A stretch of 64,000 bases of DNA, taken from Sedimentitalea nanhaiensis DSM 24252 (GTDB lineage: Bacteria > Pseudomonadota > Alphaproteobacteria > Rhodobacterales > Rhodobacteraceae). The DNA is taken from assembly GCF_000473225.1 (NCBI RefSeq), contig NZ_KI421509.1:4118336-4182335 (forward strand), written 5' to 3'. The notes beneath the pieces are model-generated. The model saw only the letters and a program-made list of their open reading frames with translations. It did no database searches and was not told the DNA's origin. Positions 24,819-36,086 of this stretch are shown here, in pieces. The stretch's first letter is position 1. The number at the start of each line of letters is the position of its first letter. Both the position numbers and the translations under genes were made by a program.

Positions 24819-25290
24819 ATGAAGAAGCTGAATGACGACAACCGGACACCAATGGACGGGTAAGCACAGATCAATTTCTGGTATATCTTGCTGGCTGTCT
24901 TCGGCGTCGTCCCGCTGCGCGATCTCTGGGTGCAAAGCCAGACCATCGAGGCGATCCCCTACAACAAGTTCGAGACCTACTTGGATGACGGTGCCCTAGC
25001 GGAGGTCGTCATCGGCAGCGGTACGATCCGCGGCACCTTCAGAGAGCCGCAGGATGGCAAGCCGGATTCGTAACGACAACCGTGCCGCCCGACATGGCCG
25101 CACGGCTGGAGGGAAAGGACGTCATGGACGATGAATTGGGTCATGTGAACTATGACAGCGAGCGCTCAAATTTCCTTGGCACGACTGATCAGGGCGCCTG
25201 GCGGAACCGCCGCTACAGCGATGCTACTGCCGAGCGGATAAACCATGCGGTGAAGGAGGTGATCGACGCAATTTTCGGTCGCACTCTGCC
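24819..25290 (+). pseudogene. ftsH: Decayed ftsH (core deleted)
   Basis: The start MKKLNDDNRTPMDG is followed by an in-frame TAA at 24861-24863. The same frame then continues as an FtsH membrane/periplasmic N-terminus (INFWYILLAVFG, LWVQSQTIEAIPYNKFE, GTIRGTFREPQDGKP). Near 25060 the frame shifts and resumes as FVTTTVPPDMAARLEGKDV. It then jumps directly to the extreme C-terminal part of the protease (LGHVNYDSERSNFLG, TERINHAVKEVIDAIFGRT). The whole AAA ATPase and HEXXH zinc-protease region, roughly 450 residues, is absent. The N-terminal form resembles the accessory FtsH of mobile stress islands. Confidence 0.85.
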
Positions 25291-25577
25291 CGGTCCGGCC
25301 CGTGTTCATGCAGAAACGGTCGGTTCTGGCATATACCCAAGCCACCCCGATTTACGCTGCCAAAAAACCTATTCAAACAGAAACCGTTTTTGAAGTTTAT
25401 TGGCTCTCTCGCGATGCCGGACATTCGCGCAACACGCAGCATTCGGTAAAAGTAAAATGGGCTCTTGCTGCACCTCCGCCGCGCTGGTCACGAACTGCCG
25501 TTTTGGAAAACACCGCCGCTTGCTGCGCCGTGACCAAACTGGAAGGAGACAGACAATCCGGGCCTTCGCTGCGCCGT

Positions 25578-25990
25578 CTACGAAGGTCCGTTCGGCTGGG
25601 CATGCCTCTGAACACCCGTGCCTCCGCACCCAGCCGTGGGTCTGCACCGGCGGCGTAGGCGAGCGGCGCAGGCACGGAATGGTCCGGCGTAACGCCCGCA
25701 CCTTCGAGACGTTGCCCGTCCACCGTGGAGGATGCCGCGCACATGCACGCGCCCGTCGACCTCTTCGGTCTCGACCCCGATCCCCGCATAGCGCGGCCAC
25801 CCACCCGTAAGCGCATCTCCGATTTCGTCCGCAAGCCCCGGCATATTCGCAAGGAAGACGCCGAGGAGTTGATGGTGGCCGGCTCATCGGCCGTGTAGAG
25901 CCGCGTGCGCGAAACCCCAAGCTCGTCCAGCATCGCGTTCACGGCCTCGGCCCGCTCTTCGCGCGAGGTCGCGCGCGATGCGCAGCCGTA
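25578..25990 (-). pseudogene. Fragmented S41-type peptidase
   Basis: Pieces in different minus-strand frames fit one protein. SREERAEAVNAMLDELGVSRTRLYT is followed by NMPGLADEIGDALTGGWPRYAGIGVETEEVDGRVHVRGI in another frame. After a large deletion comes TVDGQRLEGAGVTPDHSVPAPLAYAAGADPRLGAEA, the C-terminal end of tail-specific proteases. At least one frameshift and one deletion of the catalytic core make it non-functional. I recognise nothing in the flanking stretches 25291-25577 and 25991-26166. Confidence 0.6.
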
Positions 25991-26166
25991 TACTCGTGTT
26001 TGCCGTTCTGTTCATGTCCAATCTTCAGCCGTCCGACGAGCTTGTCTCCCCATGGGTAGCACGGCGACCAGGCTCTGCAACAAGACCGATCGGGCATGCG
26101 ATCCGACGGAGAGCGTCTCGCACGGGTGCGTCCATACCCAACAGGACGGGCACCCGGCCGTGATTG

Positions 26167-28464
<2,298 letters not shown>

Positions 28465-28580
28465 TCATGACTTCGTCCGGTTCATCGTCTTGCTGTTTCT
28501 GTTGTCCTGCGCAGGCCGTGACAGCCGCCTTTTCCCCGTTTCGCCAGGCAAACCCTAGCATGGCAATTTCATTGAATTAA

Positions 28581-28617
28581 GTTGCATTTTCCGATCCAAT
28601 CGATAATTTTTTCCTAT
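28581..28617. promoter_or_regulatory. Candidate OxyR binding site overlapping the oxyR start
   Basis: The spacing ATAG-N7-CTAT-N7-ATAG-N7-CTAT is partly met: GTTG (28581), CGAT (28592), ATAA (28603) and CTAT (28614), with 12 of 16 positions matching. It would place OxyR over its own start codon, consistent with autoregulation. The match is imperfect. Confidence 0.35.
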
Positions 28618-29542
28618 GGCTCATCCAACTCTGAAACAGCTGCGATACTTCGAGGCGCTGGCGCGTCATGGCCATTTTGGGCGGGCCGCCGATGCCTGTT
28701 CCATCTCACAGCCCGCCCTGTCGGTGCAGATCCGTGATCTCGAAGAGATTCTGAGCGTGCAACTGTTCGAACGCGGTGCACGCCAGGTGCGCCTGTCGGG
28801 CTTCGGGGAAGAGGTCGCACCGCGTGTGCGCGACATTCTGCGCGCTGTGGACGAGCTGACCGACCTGTCCCGCGCAGCACATGACGGGCTGACGGGGCGG
28901 CTGCGGCTGGGTGTGATCCCGACCATCGCCCCCTATCTTTTGCCGACGCTGATCCGCGCGCTGGATGCCTCCTATCCGGGCCTTGAGTTGCATGTGCGCG
29001 AAACCCTGACCAGCAAGCTGATGCACGAGCTGGCCGAGGGCCGGCTGGACGCCGCCATCGTCGCCCTGCCGGTATCGGAACCGGCCTTTACCGAGGTCGC
29101 GATCTTCTCCGAAGCCTTTGTGCTGGTCCGCCCCGCGGCCGATGAGGACCAGCCCGTTCCGTGCAGCAATACCCTGCGCGGCATGCGGCTGCTGCTGCTG
29201 GAAGAGGGCCATTGTTTCCGCGATCAGGCGCTGTCGTTCTGCAGCGCGCCTTCGGCGCAGCCGCGCGAGGGACTGGACGGCAGTTCCTTGTCCACACTGG
29301 TGCAGATGGTCGGCGCTGGCATTGGCGTCACGTTGATCCCCGAGATGGCAGTGCCCGTCGAAACCGGTGCCACGCCGGTGTCTGTCACGCGGTTCGACAG
29401 CCCGCAGCCGACCCGTACCGTCGGGATGATCTGGCGCAAGACCAGCCCCCTGGCCGCCCAGCTGAGTGAGGTTGCTGAAACTGTACGCCAATCCGCCGCC
29501 GGGCTTTACGGTCAGCAGCACCCGGCGCAAGATACATCCTAG
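28616..29542 (+). CDS. oxyR: OxyR peroxide-sensing LysR regulator
   Basis: A 308-residue LysR-type activator. The N-terminal winged helix is at residues about 1-60 (LKQLRYFEALARHGHFGRAADACSISQPALS), followed by a periplasmic-binding-like effector domain. The two redox cysteines of OxyR are present in the motif GHCFRDQALSFC (Cys200 and Cys209), matching E. coli Cys199/Cys208, so it should form a disulfide on peroxide exposure. It is divergent from katG, with 232 bp between the starts. The stop is 7 nt from the end of a convergent gene. Confidence 0.95.
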   Translation: MAHPTLKQLRYFEALARHGHFGRAADACSISQPALSVQIRDLEEILSVQLFERGARQVRLSGFGEEVAPRVRDILRAVDELTDLSRAAHDGLTGRLRLGVIPTIAPYLLPTLIRALDASYPGLELHVRETLTSKLMHELAEGRLDAAIVALPVSEPAFTEVAIFSEAFVLVRPAADEDQPVPCSNTLRGMRLLLLEEGHCFRDQALSFCSAPSAQPREGLDGSSLSTLVQMVGAGIGVTLIPEMAVPVETGATPVSVTRFDSPQPTRTVGMIWRKTSPLAAQLSEVAETVRQSAAGLYGQQHPAQDTS

Positions 29543-29549
29543 CGGGCAA

Positions 29550-31988
29550 TCAGACTTTTATGCGTTGCATCTTCGGATCATAAAGCGGCGCAAGATGCAC
29601 CTGGCAGGGCACCCGCTGTGATGCGACATCCAGTTCATACGCACCTGACGTTACAAATTCCGCCGTAACCCCATCCGGGTTGCGGACATAGCCAAAGCCA
29701 ATGGATTTTTCGACCGTATAGCCATAGCCGCCACTGGACAGCCAGCCGACGCGCTGACCGTCACGATAAATGGTTTCGCGCCCAAGCAAGACGATCTGGG
29801 GGTCGACAGTGAACCCGGCCAGCCTCTTTTTCACCCCATCCTGTTGTTGCGCCTGTGCCGCAGCGCGCCCTTTGAAATCGATATTTTTGTTCAATTTGAC
29901 AGCCCAGCCCAGCCCAGCCTCATGCGGGGTATGATCCGGCCCGATATCCGACCCCCAGGCGCGATAGCCCTTTTCCAGACGCAGGGATTCGATGGCACGG
30001 TATCCCGCGTTGGCCAACCCATGGCCCTGCCCCGCCTGCATCAACGCACTGTAGACGGTCGCGGCATATTCCACCGGCAGATGCAGTTCCCAGCCCAATT
30101 CGCCTACATAGGTCACCCGAAGAGCGCGTACCGGACAACCGGCAATGCCAATCGTGCGCAGGGTGCCAAAGGGGAAACCCGCGTTAGAGACATCAGCCCG
30201 TGTCGCCCCTTGCAGAATATCCCGGGCACACGGCCCCATCAGCGACAGCACCGCGCTGGCCGAAGTGATATCGAACAGCTGACAATTCAATCCTTCTGGA
30301 ATGGTGCGGCTGATCCAGTTGAAATCACGGGTCGCGAAACCGGTGCCGGTGACAATGTAAAACTCGTCCTCGGCCACGCGTCCGATGGTTAGATCACATT
30401 CTATGCCACCACGATCATTCAGCATCTGGGTATAGGTCAGCGCACCCACAGGACGATCGACATCATTGGCGCAGATCCAGTTCAGCGCCGCCAGCGCGTC
30501 CGGCCCCTTGAGTGCGAATTTCGCGAACGAGCTTTGGTCGATCAGCACCGCCGCCTCGCGTGCCGCCGCATGTTCACGGCCCACGGCATCGAACCAGTTC
30601 TGGCGGCCAAAGCTGTAGTCGTCCTGTGCACCCAAAGTATCGGCAAACCAGTTCGGGCGCTCCCAGCCCAGTTTTTCGCCAAAGACCGCTCCGTGGGATT
30701 TGAGGATCTCATACAGCGGCGATTTGCGACAGGGCCGACCCGAGGCGTGTTCCTCATGCGGCCAGCCCATGGTGTAATGCTTGCCATAGGCCTCGATGGT
30801 GCGGGTGCGCACCCAATCGGTGTCAAAATGCGGCCGGCCAAAGCGACGAATGTCAGCAGACCACAGATCGAACGGAGGCTCGCCCTTGGCGACCCATTCC
30901 GCCAGCGCCATGCCCGCCCCGCCCCCGGCGGCAATTCCAAAAGCGTTGAACCCGGCCCCGACAAAGAAATTCCGCAGCTCCGGGGCCTCACCGATGATGA
31001 AATTGCCGTCCGGGGTAAAGCTTTCCGGTCCGTTGGTCAGGGTTTTGATCCCTGCTGTTTGCAGCGCCGGAACCCGGCCAAGCGCCAGCTCCATCATCGG
31101 TTCGAAGTGATCGAAATTGCTGTCCAGCAGAGTATAATGGAACCCCTTGGGAATCCCATCTACGGCCCAGGGAATCGGGTTGGGTTCATAACCGCCCATC
31201 ACCAACCCCCCGACCTCTTCCTTGTAATAGGTCAGCCGGTCCGGGTCGCGCAGGGTGGGAAGATCCGACGGCACCCCTTCAAACGGCTCGGTCACCATGT
31301 ACTGGTGCTGCATCGGCACCAGCGGCACATTGACCCCGAACCGCGCGGCAAAATCGCGGGTCCATTGCCCGGCGCAACAGATCACCCGTTCACATTCGAT
31401 CCGGCCCCGGTCGGTGACGACGGCGCGAATCCTGCCCTTGTCGATCTCGACATCGATGACCTTGGTGTCCTCGAAAATTGTCGCCCCCGCCATACGTGCG
31501 CCCTTGGCCAGCGCCTGGGTGATGTCGGACGGATTGGCCTGCCCGTCGGTCGGCATAAAGGCCGCGCCGACCACGTCGTCGGCATTCATCAGCGGCCAGA
31601 GTTCCTGTGCCTCCCTGGGTGTCAGCAGTTCCATGTCCAGCCCAAAGCTATGCGCCGTGGTGGCCTGGCGCTTGACCTCGGTCCAGCGTTCGGCGTTACA
31701 GGCCAGACGCAGCCCGCCGTTCATCTTCCAACCGGTGCCCAGCCCGGTTTCGGCCTCGATCCGATTGTACAGATCCACCGAATAACCCAGCAATTGGGTG
31801 ATGTTGGCGTTCGAGCGCAGCTGCCCGACCAGCCCGGCGGCATGAAACGTTGTGCCCGACGTCAGTTTCTTGCGTTCCAGCAGCACGGTATCGCGCCAGC
31901 CCAGCTTGGCCAGGTGATAAGCGGTCGAGCACCCGACGATGCCGCCGCCGATGACGATGGCCTTGGCCGATGTGGGGAGATCAGTCAT
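29550..31988 (-). CDS. Dimethylglycine/sarcosine dehydrogenase-like flavoprotein with GcvT domain
   Basis: An 812-residue two-module enzyme. The N-terminal DAO-type FAD module (KAIVIGGGIVGCSTAYHLAKLGW) contains SGTTFHAAGL, where His49 is at the position of the covalent FAD-linking histidine of dimethylglycine and sarcosine dehydrogenases. The C-terminal half from about residue 430 is a GcvT/aminomethyltransferase-like folate-binding module (YVGELGWELHLP near residue 630). It is expected to demethylate an N-methylated glycine-type amine and pass the one-carbon unit to tetrahydrofolate. It ends an operon-like set with a choline-kinase-like gene and a betaine-type ABC transporter, so an N-methylated compatible solute is the likely substrate. 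Confidence 0.88.
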   Translation of the reverse strand: MTDLPTSAKAIVIGGGIVGCSTAYHLAKLGWRDTVLLERKKLTSGTTFHAAGLVGQLRSNANITQLLGYSVDLYNRIEAETGLGTGWKMNGGLRLACNAERWTEVKRQATTAHSFGLDMELLTPREAQELWPLMNADDVVGAAFMPTDGQANPSDITQALAKGARMAGATIFEDTKVIDVEIDKGRIRAVVTDRGRIECERVICCAGQWTRDFAARFGVNVPLVPMQHQYMVTEPFEGVPSDLPTLRDPDRLTYYKEEVGGLVMGGYEPNPIPWAVDGIPKGFHYTLLDSNFDHFEPMMELALGRVPALQTAGIKTLTNGPESFTPDGNFIIGEAPELRNFFVGAGFNAFGIAAGGGAGMALAEWVAKGEPPFDLWSADIRRFGRPHFDTDWVRTRTIEAYGKHYTMGWPHEEHASGRPCRKSPLYEILKSHGAVFGEKLGWERPNWFADTLGAQDDYSFGRQNWFDAVGREHAAAREAAVLIDQSSFAKFALKGPDALAALNWICANDVDRPVGALTYTQMLNDRGGIECDLTIGRVAEDEFYIVTGTGFATRDFNWISRTIPEGLNCQLFDITSASAVLSLMGPCARDILQGATRADVSNAGFPFGTLRTIGIAGCPVRALRVTYVGELGWELHLPVEYAATVYSALMQAGQGHGLANAGYRAIESLRLEKGYRAWGSDIGPDHTPHEAGLGWAVKLNKNIDFKGRAAAQAQQQDGVKKRLAGFTVDPQIVLLGRETIYRDGQRVGWLSSGGYGYTVEKSIGFGYVRNPDGVTAEFVTSGAYELDVASQRVPCQVHLAPLYDPKMQRIKV

Positions 31989-31997
31989 TGTCTTGCC

Positions 31998-32879
31998 TCA
32001 ACCGTTGAGAAAACTGTCATGGGCGGCGCGAAACCGCGCCAGGTTTTCCGCCGTATAGGCGGCATAGTCGAATTCGATGTCCGATGTGATCTCGCTGACC
32101 ATGCTCCACATGGTTTCGCGCAGCAGAGCGGCACATTTCATCGCCGCGTAGCGGTGCCGTAACGCATCCGTCACCGGCGCCGCGAAATAGGTTTCCAGCA
32201 TCCAGTCTTCTTGTGCCGGGCTGAGCCCGTTGTTGGATGCCAGCCCGCCCAGATCGAACAGCGGCGAATTGAACCCGGAATAGTCATAGTCGATCAGCCA
32301 GAGCCGTTCACCGTCGTCCAGCAGGTTCGCGGCCAGCAGATCGTTGTGGCCAAAGACGATGTCAAACGGCCCAGAGGCCCGTTCCAGAGCGTTGCCGAAA
32401 CCAACCAGTTCGGGCACCAGTGCACCGTGGGAACTGTCCCGCGCGATCAGCGTCGCGCCATAATCGCGAATGACATGGAACACCCAGAAAATTAGTGCCG
32501 GACCGTGCAGGTGTGCCGGCACATCGCGATGACAACGCGTGACCAGATCCAGAATACGCGGCAACATGTCGGGGTGGCGCACGTCCTCGGGCGTCATTGT
32601 GCGGCTCTCGATGAACTCCAGCACCGTCAGCGCCGGTTCGGAATAGACCACCGCCGGCGCCACGCCAGCCGCATGGGCCGCACGGCTGGCCGACAGTTCG
32701 TTGAAACGCATCACATGATGTTCCGGAATATCCTCGCCCACCCGCACCACAAAAATGCCCGAGGCATCCCGCACCCGATAGTTGACATTGGTAATCCCGC
32801 CTTCGATGGGTTCGGGCGTGACCGGACCGCTCCAGCAGGGCAGAGCCCGTATGCGGGCGACAATATCGGGGGGGGTCAT
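31998..32879 (-). CDS. Choline/ethanolamine kinase-like phosphotransferase
   Basis: A 293-residue member of the APH/choline kinase fold. The nucleotide-binding loop GGITNVNYRV is near residue 22, the Brenner motif is FGHNDLLAANLL, and the metal-binding segment WLIDYDYSGFNSPLFDLGGLASNN matches LicA-type choline kinases better than antibiotic kinases. The start was set at the ATG that overlaps the permease stop by 4 nt. It lies between a betaine-type importer and a dimethylglycine-dehydrogenase-like gene, so the substrate is probably choline, ethanolamine or a related amino alcohol taken up by that importer. Confidence 0.82.
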   Translation of the reverse strand: MTPPDIVARIRALPCWSGPVTPEPIEGGITNVNYRVRDASGIFVVRVGEDIPEHHVMRFNELSASRAAHAAGVAPAVVYSEPALTVLEFIESRTMTPEDVRHPDMLPRILDLVTRCHRDVPAHLHGPALIFWVFHVIRDYGATLIARDSSHGALVPELVGFGNALERASGPFDIVFGHNDLLAANLLDDGERLWLIDYDYSGFNSPLFDLGGLASNNGLSPAQEDWMLETYFAAPVTDALRHRYAAMKCAALLRETMWSMVSEITSDIEFDYAAYTAENLARFRAAHDSFLNG

Positions 32880-34927
32880 GACGGGCTCTCCAGTCCAAAC
32901 CGGATGCGTGCACCGCGTGCCGCCGCGCTGACCAGCCTGTCGGCAATGATGGCGATAAAGGCGATGGCGAGACCGGCCACCAGACCGCGTCCGGTATCGG
33001 CCTTGGTCAGTGCGATATAGACCTCCTGACCCAGATCGCGCGTGCCGACCAGCGCGGTGATCACCAGCATCGACAGCGCCAGCATGATGGTCTGGTTGAT
33101 GCCCAGCAGGATCTCGGGCAACGCCATCGGCAGGCGGATCAGGCGCAGCAATTGCCATTTGCTACAGCCCGATACGGTCCCGGCCTCGATCAGGTCCTGG
33201 CTGACGTTACGCACGCCGTGGGCGGCATAGCGCACCGCCGGGGCCAGCGCGTACAGAACGATGGCCACCATGGCGGTAAAATCGCCGACCCGGAACAGCA
33301 TCACCACCGGGATCAGATAGACAAAGCTGGGCAAGGTCTGCAGCGTGTCGATCACCACCCCGATCACCTGCCCGCCACGTCGGCTGAGCGCGGCGACAAC
33401 CCCAAGTGGCACCCCGATCACTGTCGCCAGAATCACCGAAGCCCCGCACAGATAGACCGTGATCATGGCTTTGGGCCACAGTCCCGCCAGCAGGATCAGC
33501 CCCGACAATGTGCCACACAACACCGCCAACCGCGCCCCTCCGGCGCGCCAGCCGAGCAGCACCAGCATCGCAATGGCCCAGGGCCAGGGAATTCCCAGCG
33601 CCATCTGTTTGACCGGCAGCATGAACCAGGTCAGGAACGCAACCTTGATCGCCTCGAAGCTATCGAAATAATTTATGTTGAGATACCGCACGACCTCGCT
33701 CCAGAATGCGCCGGTGGTCAGGGTCTGGGCCTCGGGATAGTCTTTCAGCGCCGGAACCAGACGCCCGAGCAACCAGGCGACGACCAGCACAACCAGGACC
33801 AGCACCATGCGCCGGTGCCGCCTGATCCAGCCCTGTCCCGCGGGTACGGTTGGTGCCTGCCCCGCCTGCTGGGCAAAGGCCTGGCTGATCCGGTCCACCG
33901 CGATGGCGAGCACCACGATGGCCAGCCCGGCCTCAAACCCTGCGCCGATATCCAGACGCCGCAGCGCCGCCAGCACGTCGAACCCCAATCCGCCGGCACC
34001 AATCATCGAGGCAATGATCACCATGTTCAGCGTCAGCATGATCACCTGGTTGACCCCAATCATAATGCTCTTGGCCGCTGACGGCACCAGGACCCGCCAA
34101 ATCAATTGACGCGGCGTGGTCCCCGCCATGCGACCGAAATCCACAATCTCCGGATCGACCCCTTTTAGCGCCAGCGTGGTGACCCGGATCATCGGCGGGG
34201 TGGCATAAATGATGGTGGCGATCAGCGCCGAGACCGGGCCAAAACCGAACATAAACAGGATCGGCACCAGATAGGCAAAGACAGGAACGGTCTGCATCAG
34301 ATCCAGCATCGGCGACAGGATCCGCTCGCCAACCGGATGGCGATAGGCCCAGATGCCAACCAGCAGCCCGCCCCCGGCCCCAATCGGAACGGCAATCGCA
34401 ACCGAGGCCAGCGTCACCATGGCGCTGTCCCATTGACCGAACGCCGCAAGGTACAGAAAACAGCCACCGGCCAGTGTGGCCAAACCCCAGTCGCGGCAAT
34501 AATGCCCCAGCGCGATCACCGCGACGATGACTGCGATCCAACTGGCGGCAGGCAGGATTTCAGTGGCCGCGGCACCCTGCCCGGCCCAAAAGCCCTTGGC
34601 CAGAAAGGACACCATGAACTGATAAGGCTGTTCGATCAGCCAGGCGATGGCGCGGGTCAAATCGGTAAAGGCCAGCGGCCCGACATGCGCATCTTCGACC
34701 AGCCATTTCATCGCCACCGTGATCTGTGACTTGAACGGGACGGTCCAGGCCGAGGGGAATTTAACCAGCCAGCGCATGTCCAGCGCCTTGGCAAGATCGC
34801 CGCCGTATTTGCCCAGCACAAGTGTCAGCGCGATCAGCCCCAAGGTCATCGCGCGCCGCGGCGTCAGCCAGCGCACAGCCCCGCCGTTGACGGAAAACGC
34901 GTGCCGGTTTGCCACCCGCTGCGTCAT
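32876..34927 (-). CDS. Betaine/choline-type ABC permease, two fused ProW modules
   Basis: A 683-residue membrane protein built from two homologous ProW-like permease modules. The first (about residues 140-330) contains VGERILSPMLDLMQTVPVFAYLVPILFMFG and ends GAGGLGFDVLAALRRLDIGAGFEAGLAIVV. The second (about residues 460-670) contains GVVIDTLQTLPSFVYLIPVVMLF and ends GTRDLGQEVYIALTKADTGRGLVAGLAI. Normal ProW has one module, and two copies dimerise, so here the dimer is covalently joined. It overlaps the ATPase and kinase genes by 4 nt each. Confidence 0.9.
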   Translation of the reverse strand: MTQRVANRHAFSVNGGAVRWLTPRRAMTLGLIALTLVLGKYGGDLAKALDMRWLVKFPSAWTVPFKSQITVAMKWLVEDAHVGPLAFTDLTRAIAWLIEQPYQFMVSFLAKGFWAGQGAAATEILPAASWIAVIVAVIALGHYCRDWGLATLAGGCFLYLAAFGQWDSAMVTLASVAIAVPIGAGGGLLVGIWAYRHPVGERILSPMLDLMQTVPVFAYLVPILFMFGFGPVSALIATIIYATPPMIRVTTLALKGVDPEIVDFGRMAGTTPRQLIWRVLVPSAAKSIMIGVNQVIMLTLNMVIIASMIGAGGLGFDVLAALRRLDIGAGFEAGLAIVVLAIAVDRISQAFAQQAGQAPTVPAGQGWIRRHRRMVLVLVVLVVAWLLGRLVPALKDYPEAQTLTTGAFWSEVVRYLNINYFDSFEAIKVAFLTWFMLPVKQMALGIPWPWAIAMLVLLGWRAGGARLAVLCGTLSGLILLAGLWPKAMITVYLCGASVILATVIGVPLGVVAALSRRGGQVIGVVIDTLQTLPSFVYLIPVVMLFRVGDFTAMVAIVLYALAPAVRYAAHGVRNVSQDLIEAGTVSGCSKWQLLRLIRLPMALPEILLGINQTIMLALSMLVITALVGTRDLGQEVYIALTKADTGRGLVAGLAIAFIAIIADRLVSAAARGARIRFGLESPS

Positions 34928-35946
34928 GTGGCGGACCCGGTCCCAAACAGCACGCGGGCCACCGCAACCCGGTCGACAGCGCCAACGATGCGCCCATCGA
35001 CATCCGCAACCGGCACGGCGGTGTCGGCCGCGATGATCCGCTCTGCCACATCGGCCACCCGGGCATCCGCCATGATCGCCGCGCCGCTTCCGGTCAGATT
35101 GGCATCCACCAGCGCCCCCACCGTCAGCACCTTGTCGCGCGGGATATGGCGGGTGAATTCCGCGACATAATCAGTTGCCGGGCGCAGCAGCAATTCCTGT
35201 GGCGTGGCGACCTGGATGATCTCGCCGTCTTTCATGACCGCGATCCGGTCCGCCAGCCGTACGGCCTCGTCAAAGTCGTGGGTGATGAACACGATGGTCT
35301 TGTGCAGCCGGGCTTGCAGGCGCAAAAATTCGTCCTGCATTTCGCGGCGGATCAGCGGATCCAACGCCGAGAAAGGTTCGTCCAGAAACCAAAGGTCCGG
35401 TTCCGTCACCAACGAGCGAGCGATACCGACGCGCTGTTGCTGCCCGCCGGATAATTCACGCGGATAGTAGTCCTCGCGCCCTGTCAGGCCGACCAGTTCG
35501 AGCACCTCACGTCCACGCGTGTTGGTCTCTTGTGCGCCAACACCCTGCACAGTCAGCGGAAAGATGATGTTCTGCAGAACGGTCAGGTGCGGCAACAGGG
35601 CAAAATGCTGAAACACCATACCCATCTTGTGACGCCGGATCTCGATCATCTCGCGGTCGCTGGCCTGCAGCAGATCGGACCCTTCGAAAAGCACCTGTCC
35701 ACGGGAGGACTCGATCAGCCGCGCCAGACACCGCACCAGGGTGGACTTGCCCGAGCCCGACAGCCCCATGATGACAAAAATCTCGCCGTCGGCAATGTCG
35801 ATGCTGGCATCGCGCACTGCGCCAATGACCCCTGCCGCACGGATTTCGGCGTCCGTGGGCGACGGCGACTTATGCAAAAGCTGGTCAGCATTCGCGCCAT
35901 ACAGCTTCCACACATTCCGGCAGGACAGTTTGATCGGTCTTGTCAT
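34924..35946 (-). CDS. Betaine/choline-type ABC ATPase (ProV family)
   Basis: A 340-residue ATPase with Walker A GLSGSGKS (about residue 68), signature LSGGQQQRVGIARSL, Walker B LWFLDEPFSALD and a C-terminal regulatory tail of CBS type (residues about 275-335, VADVDGRIVGAVDRVAVARVL) as in ProV/OpuAA. The N-terminal NVWKLYGANADQLL is the standard ProV start. The ATG was chosen because upstream in-frame codons run into the intergenic space before the binding-protein gene. Confidence 0.92.
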   Translation of the reverse strand: MTRPIKLSCRNVWKLYGANADQLLHKSPSPTDAEIRAAGVIGAVRDASIDIADGEIFVIMGLSGSGKSTLVRCLARLIESSRGQVLFEGSDLLQASDREMIEIRRHKMGMVFQHFALLPHLTVLQNIIFPLTVQGVGAQETNTRGREVLELVGLTGREDYYPRELSGGQQQRVGIARSLVTEPDLWFLDEPFSALDPLIRREMQDEFLRLQARLHKTIVFITHDFDEAVRLADRIAVMKDGEIIQVATPQELLLRPATDYVAEFTRHIPRDKVLTVGALVDANLTGSGAAIMADARVADVAERIIAADTAVPVADVDGRIVGAVDRVAVARVLFGTGSAT

Positions 35947-36086
35947 GCTGGCCCTTGCGTGTCTGAGGGATACCGACTCGGCCCACCGGCAGAACCCGAC
36001 CCGATCATCCGGGTTAATCGGGCATGGGGGCAATAAAAACAGTCCGTCAGGGCGGCCAGCCAAACCGGCAGCCCCGCTGACCACGG

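Noticed and set aside
30534-32162. A 542-codon plus-strand frame opposite the DMGDH-like gene
   Set aside because: The opposite strand encodes a recognisable two-module enzyme, and the frame itself matches no family.
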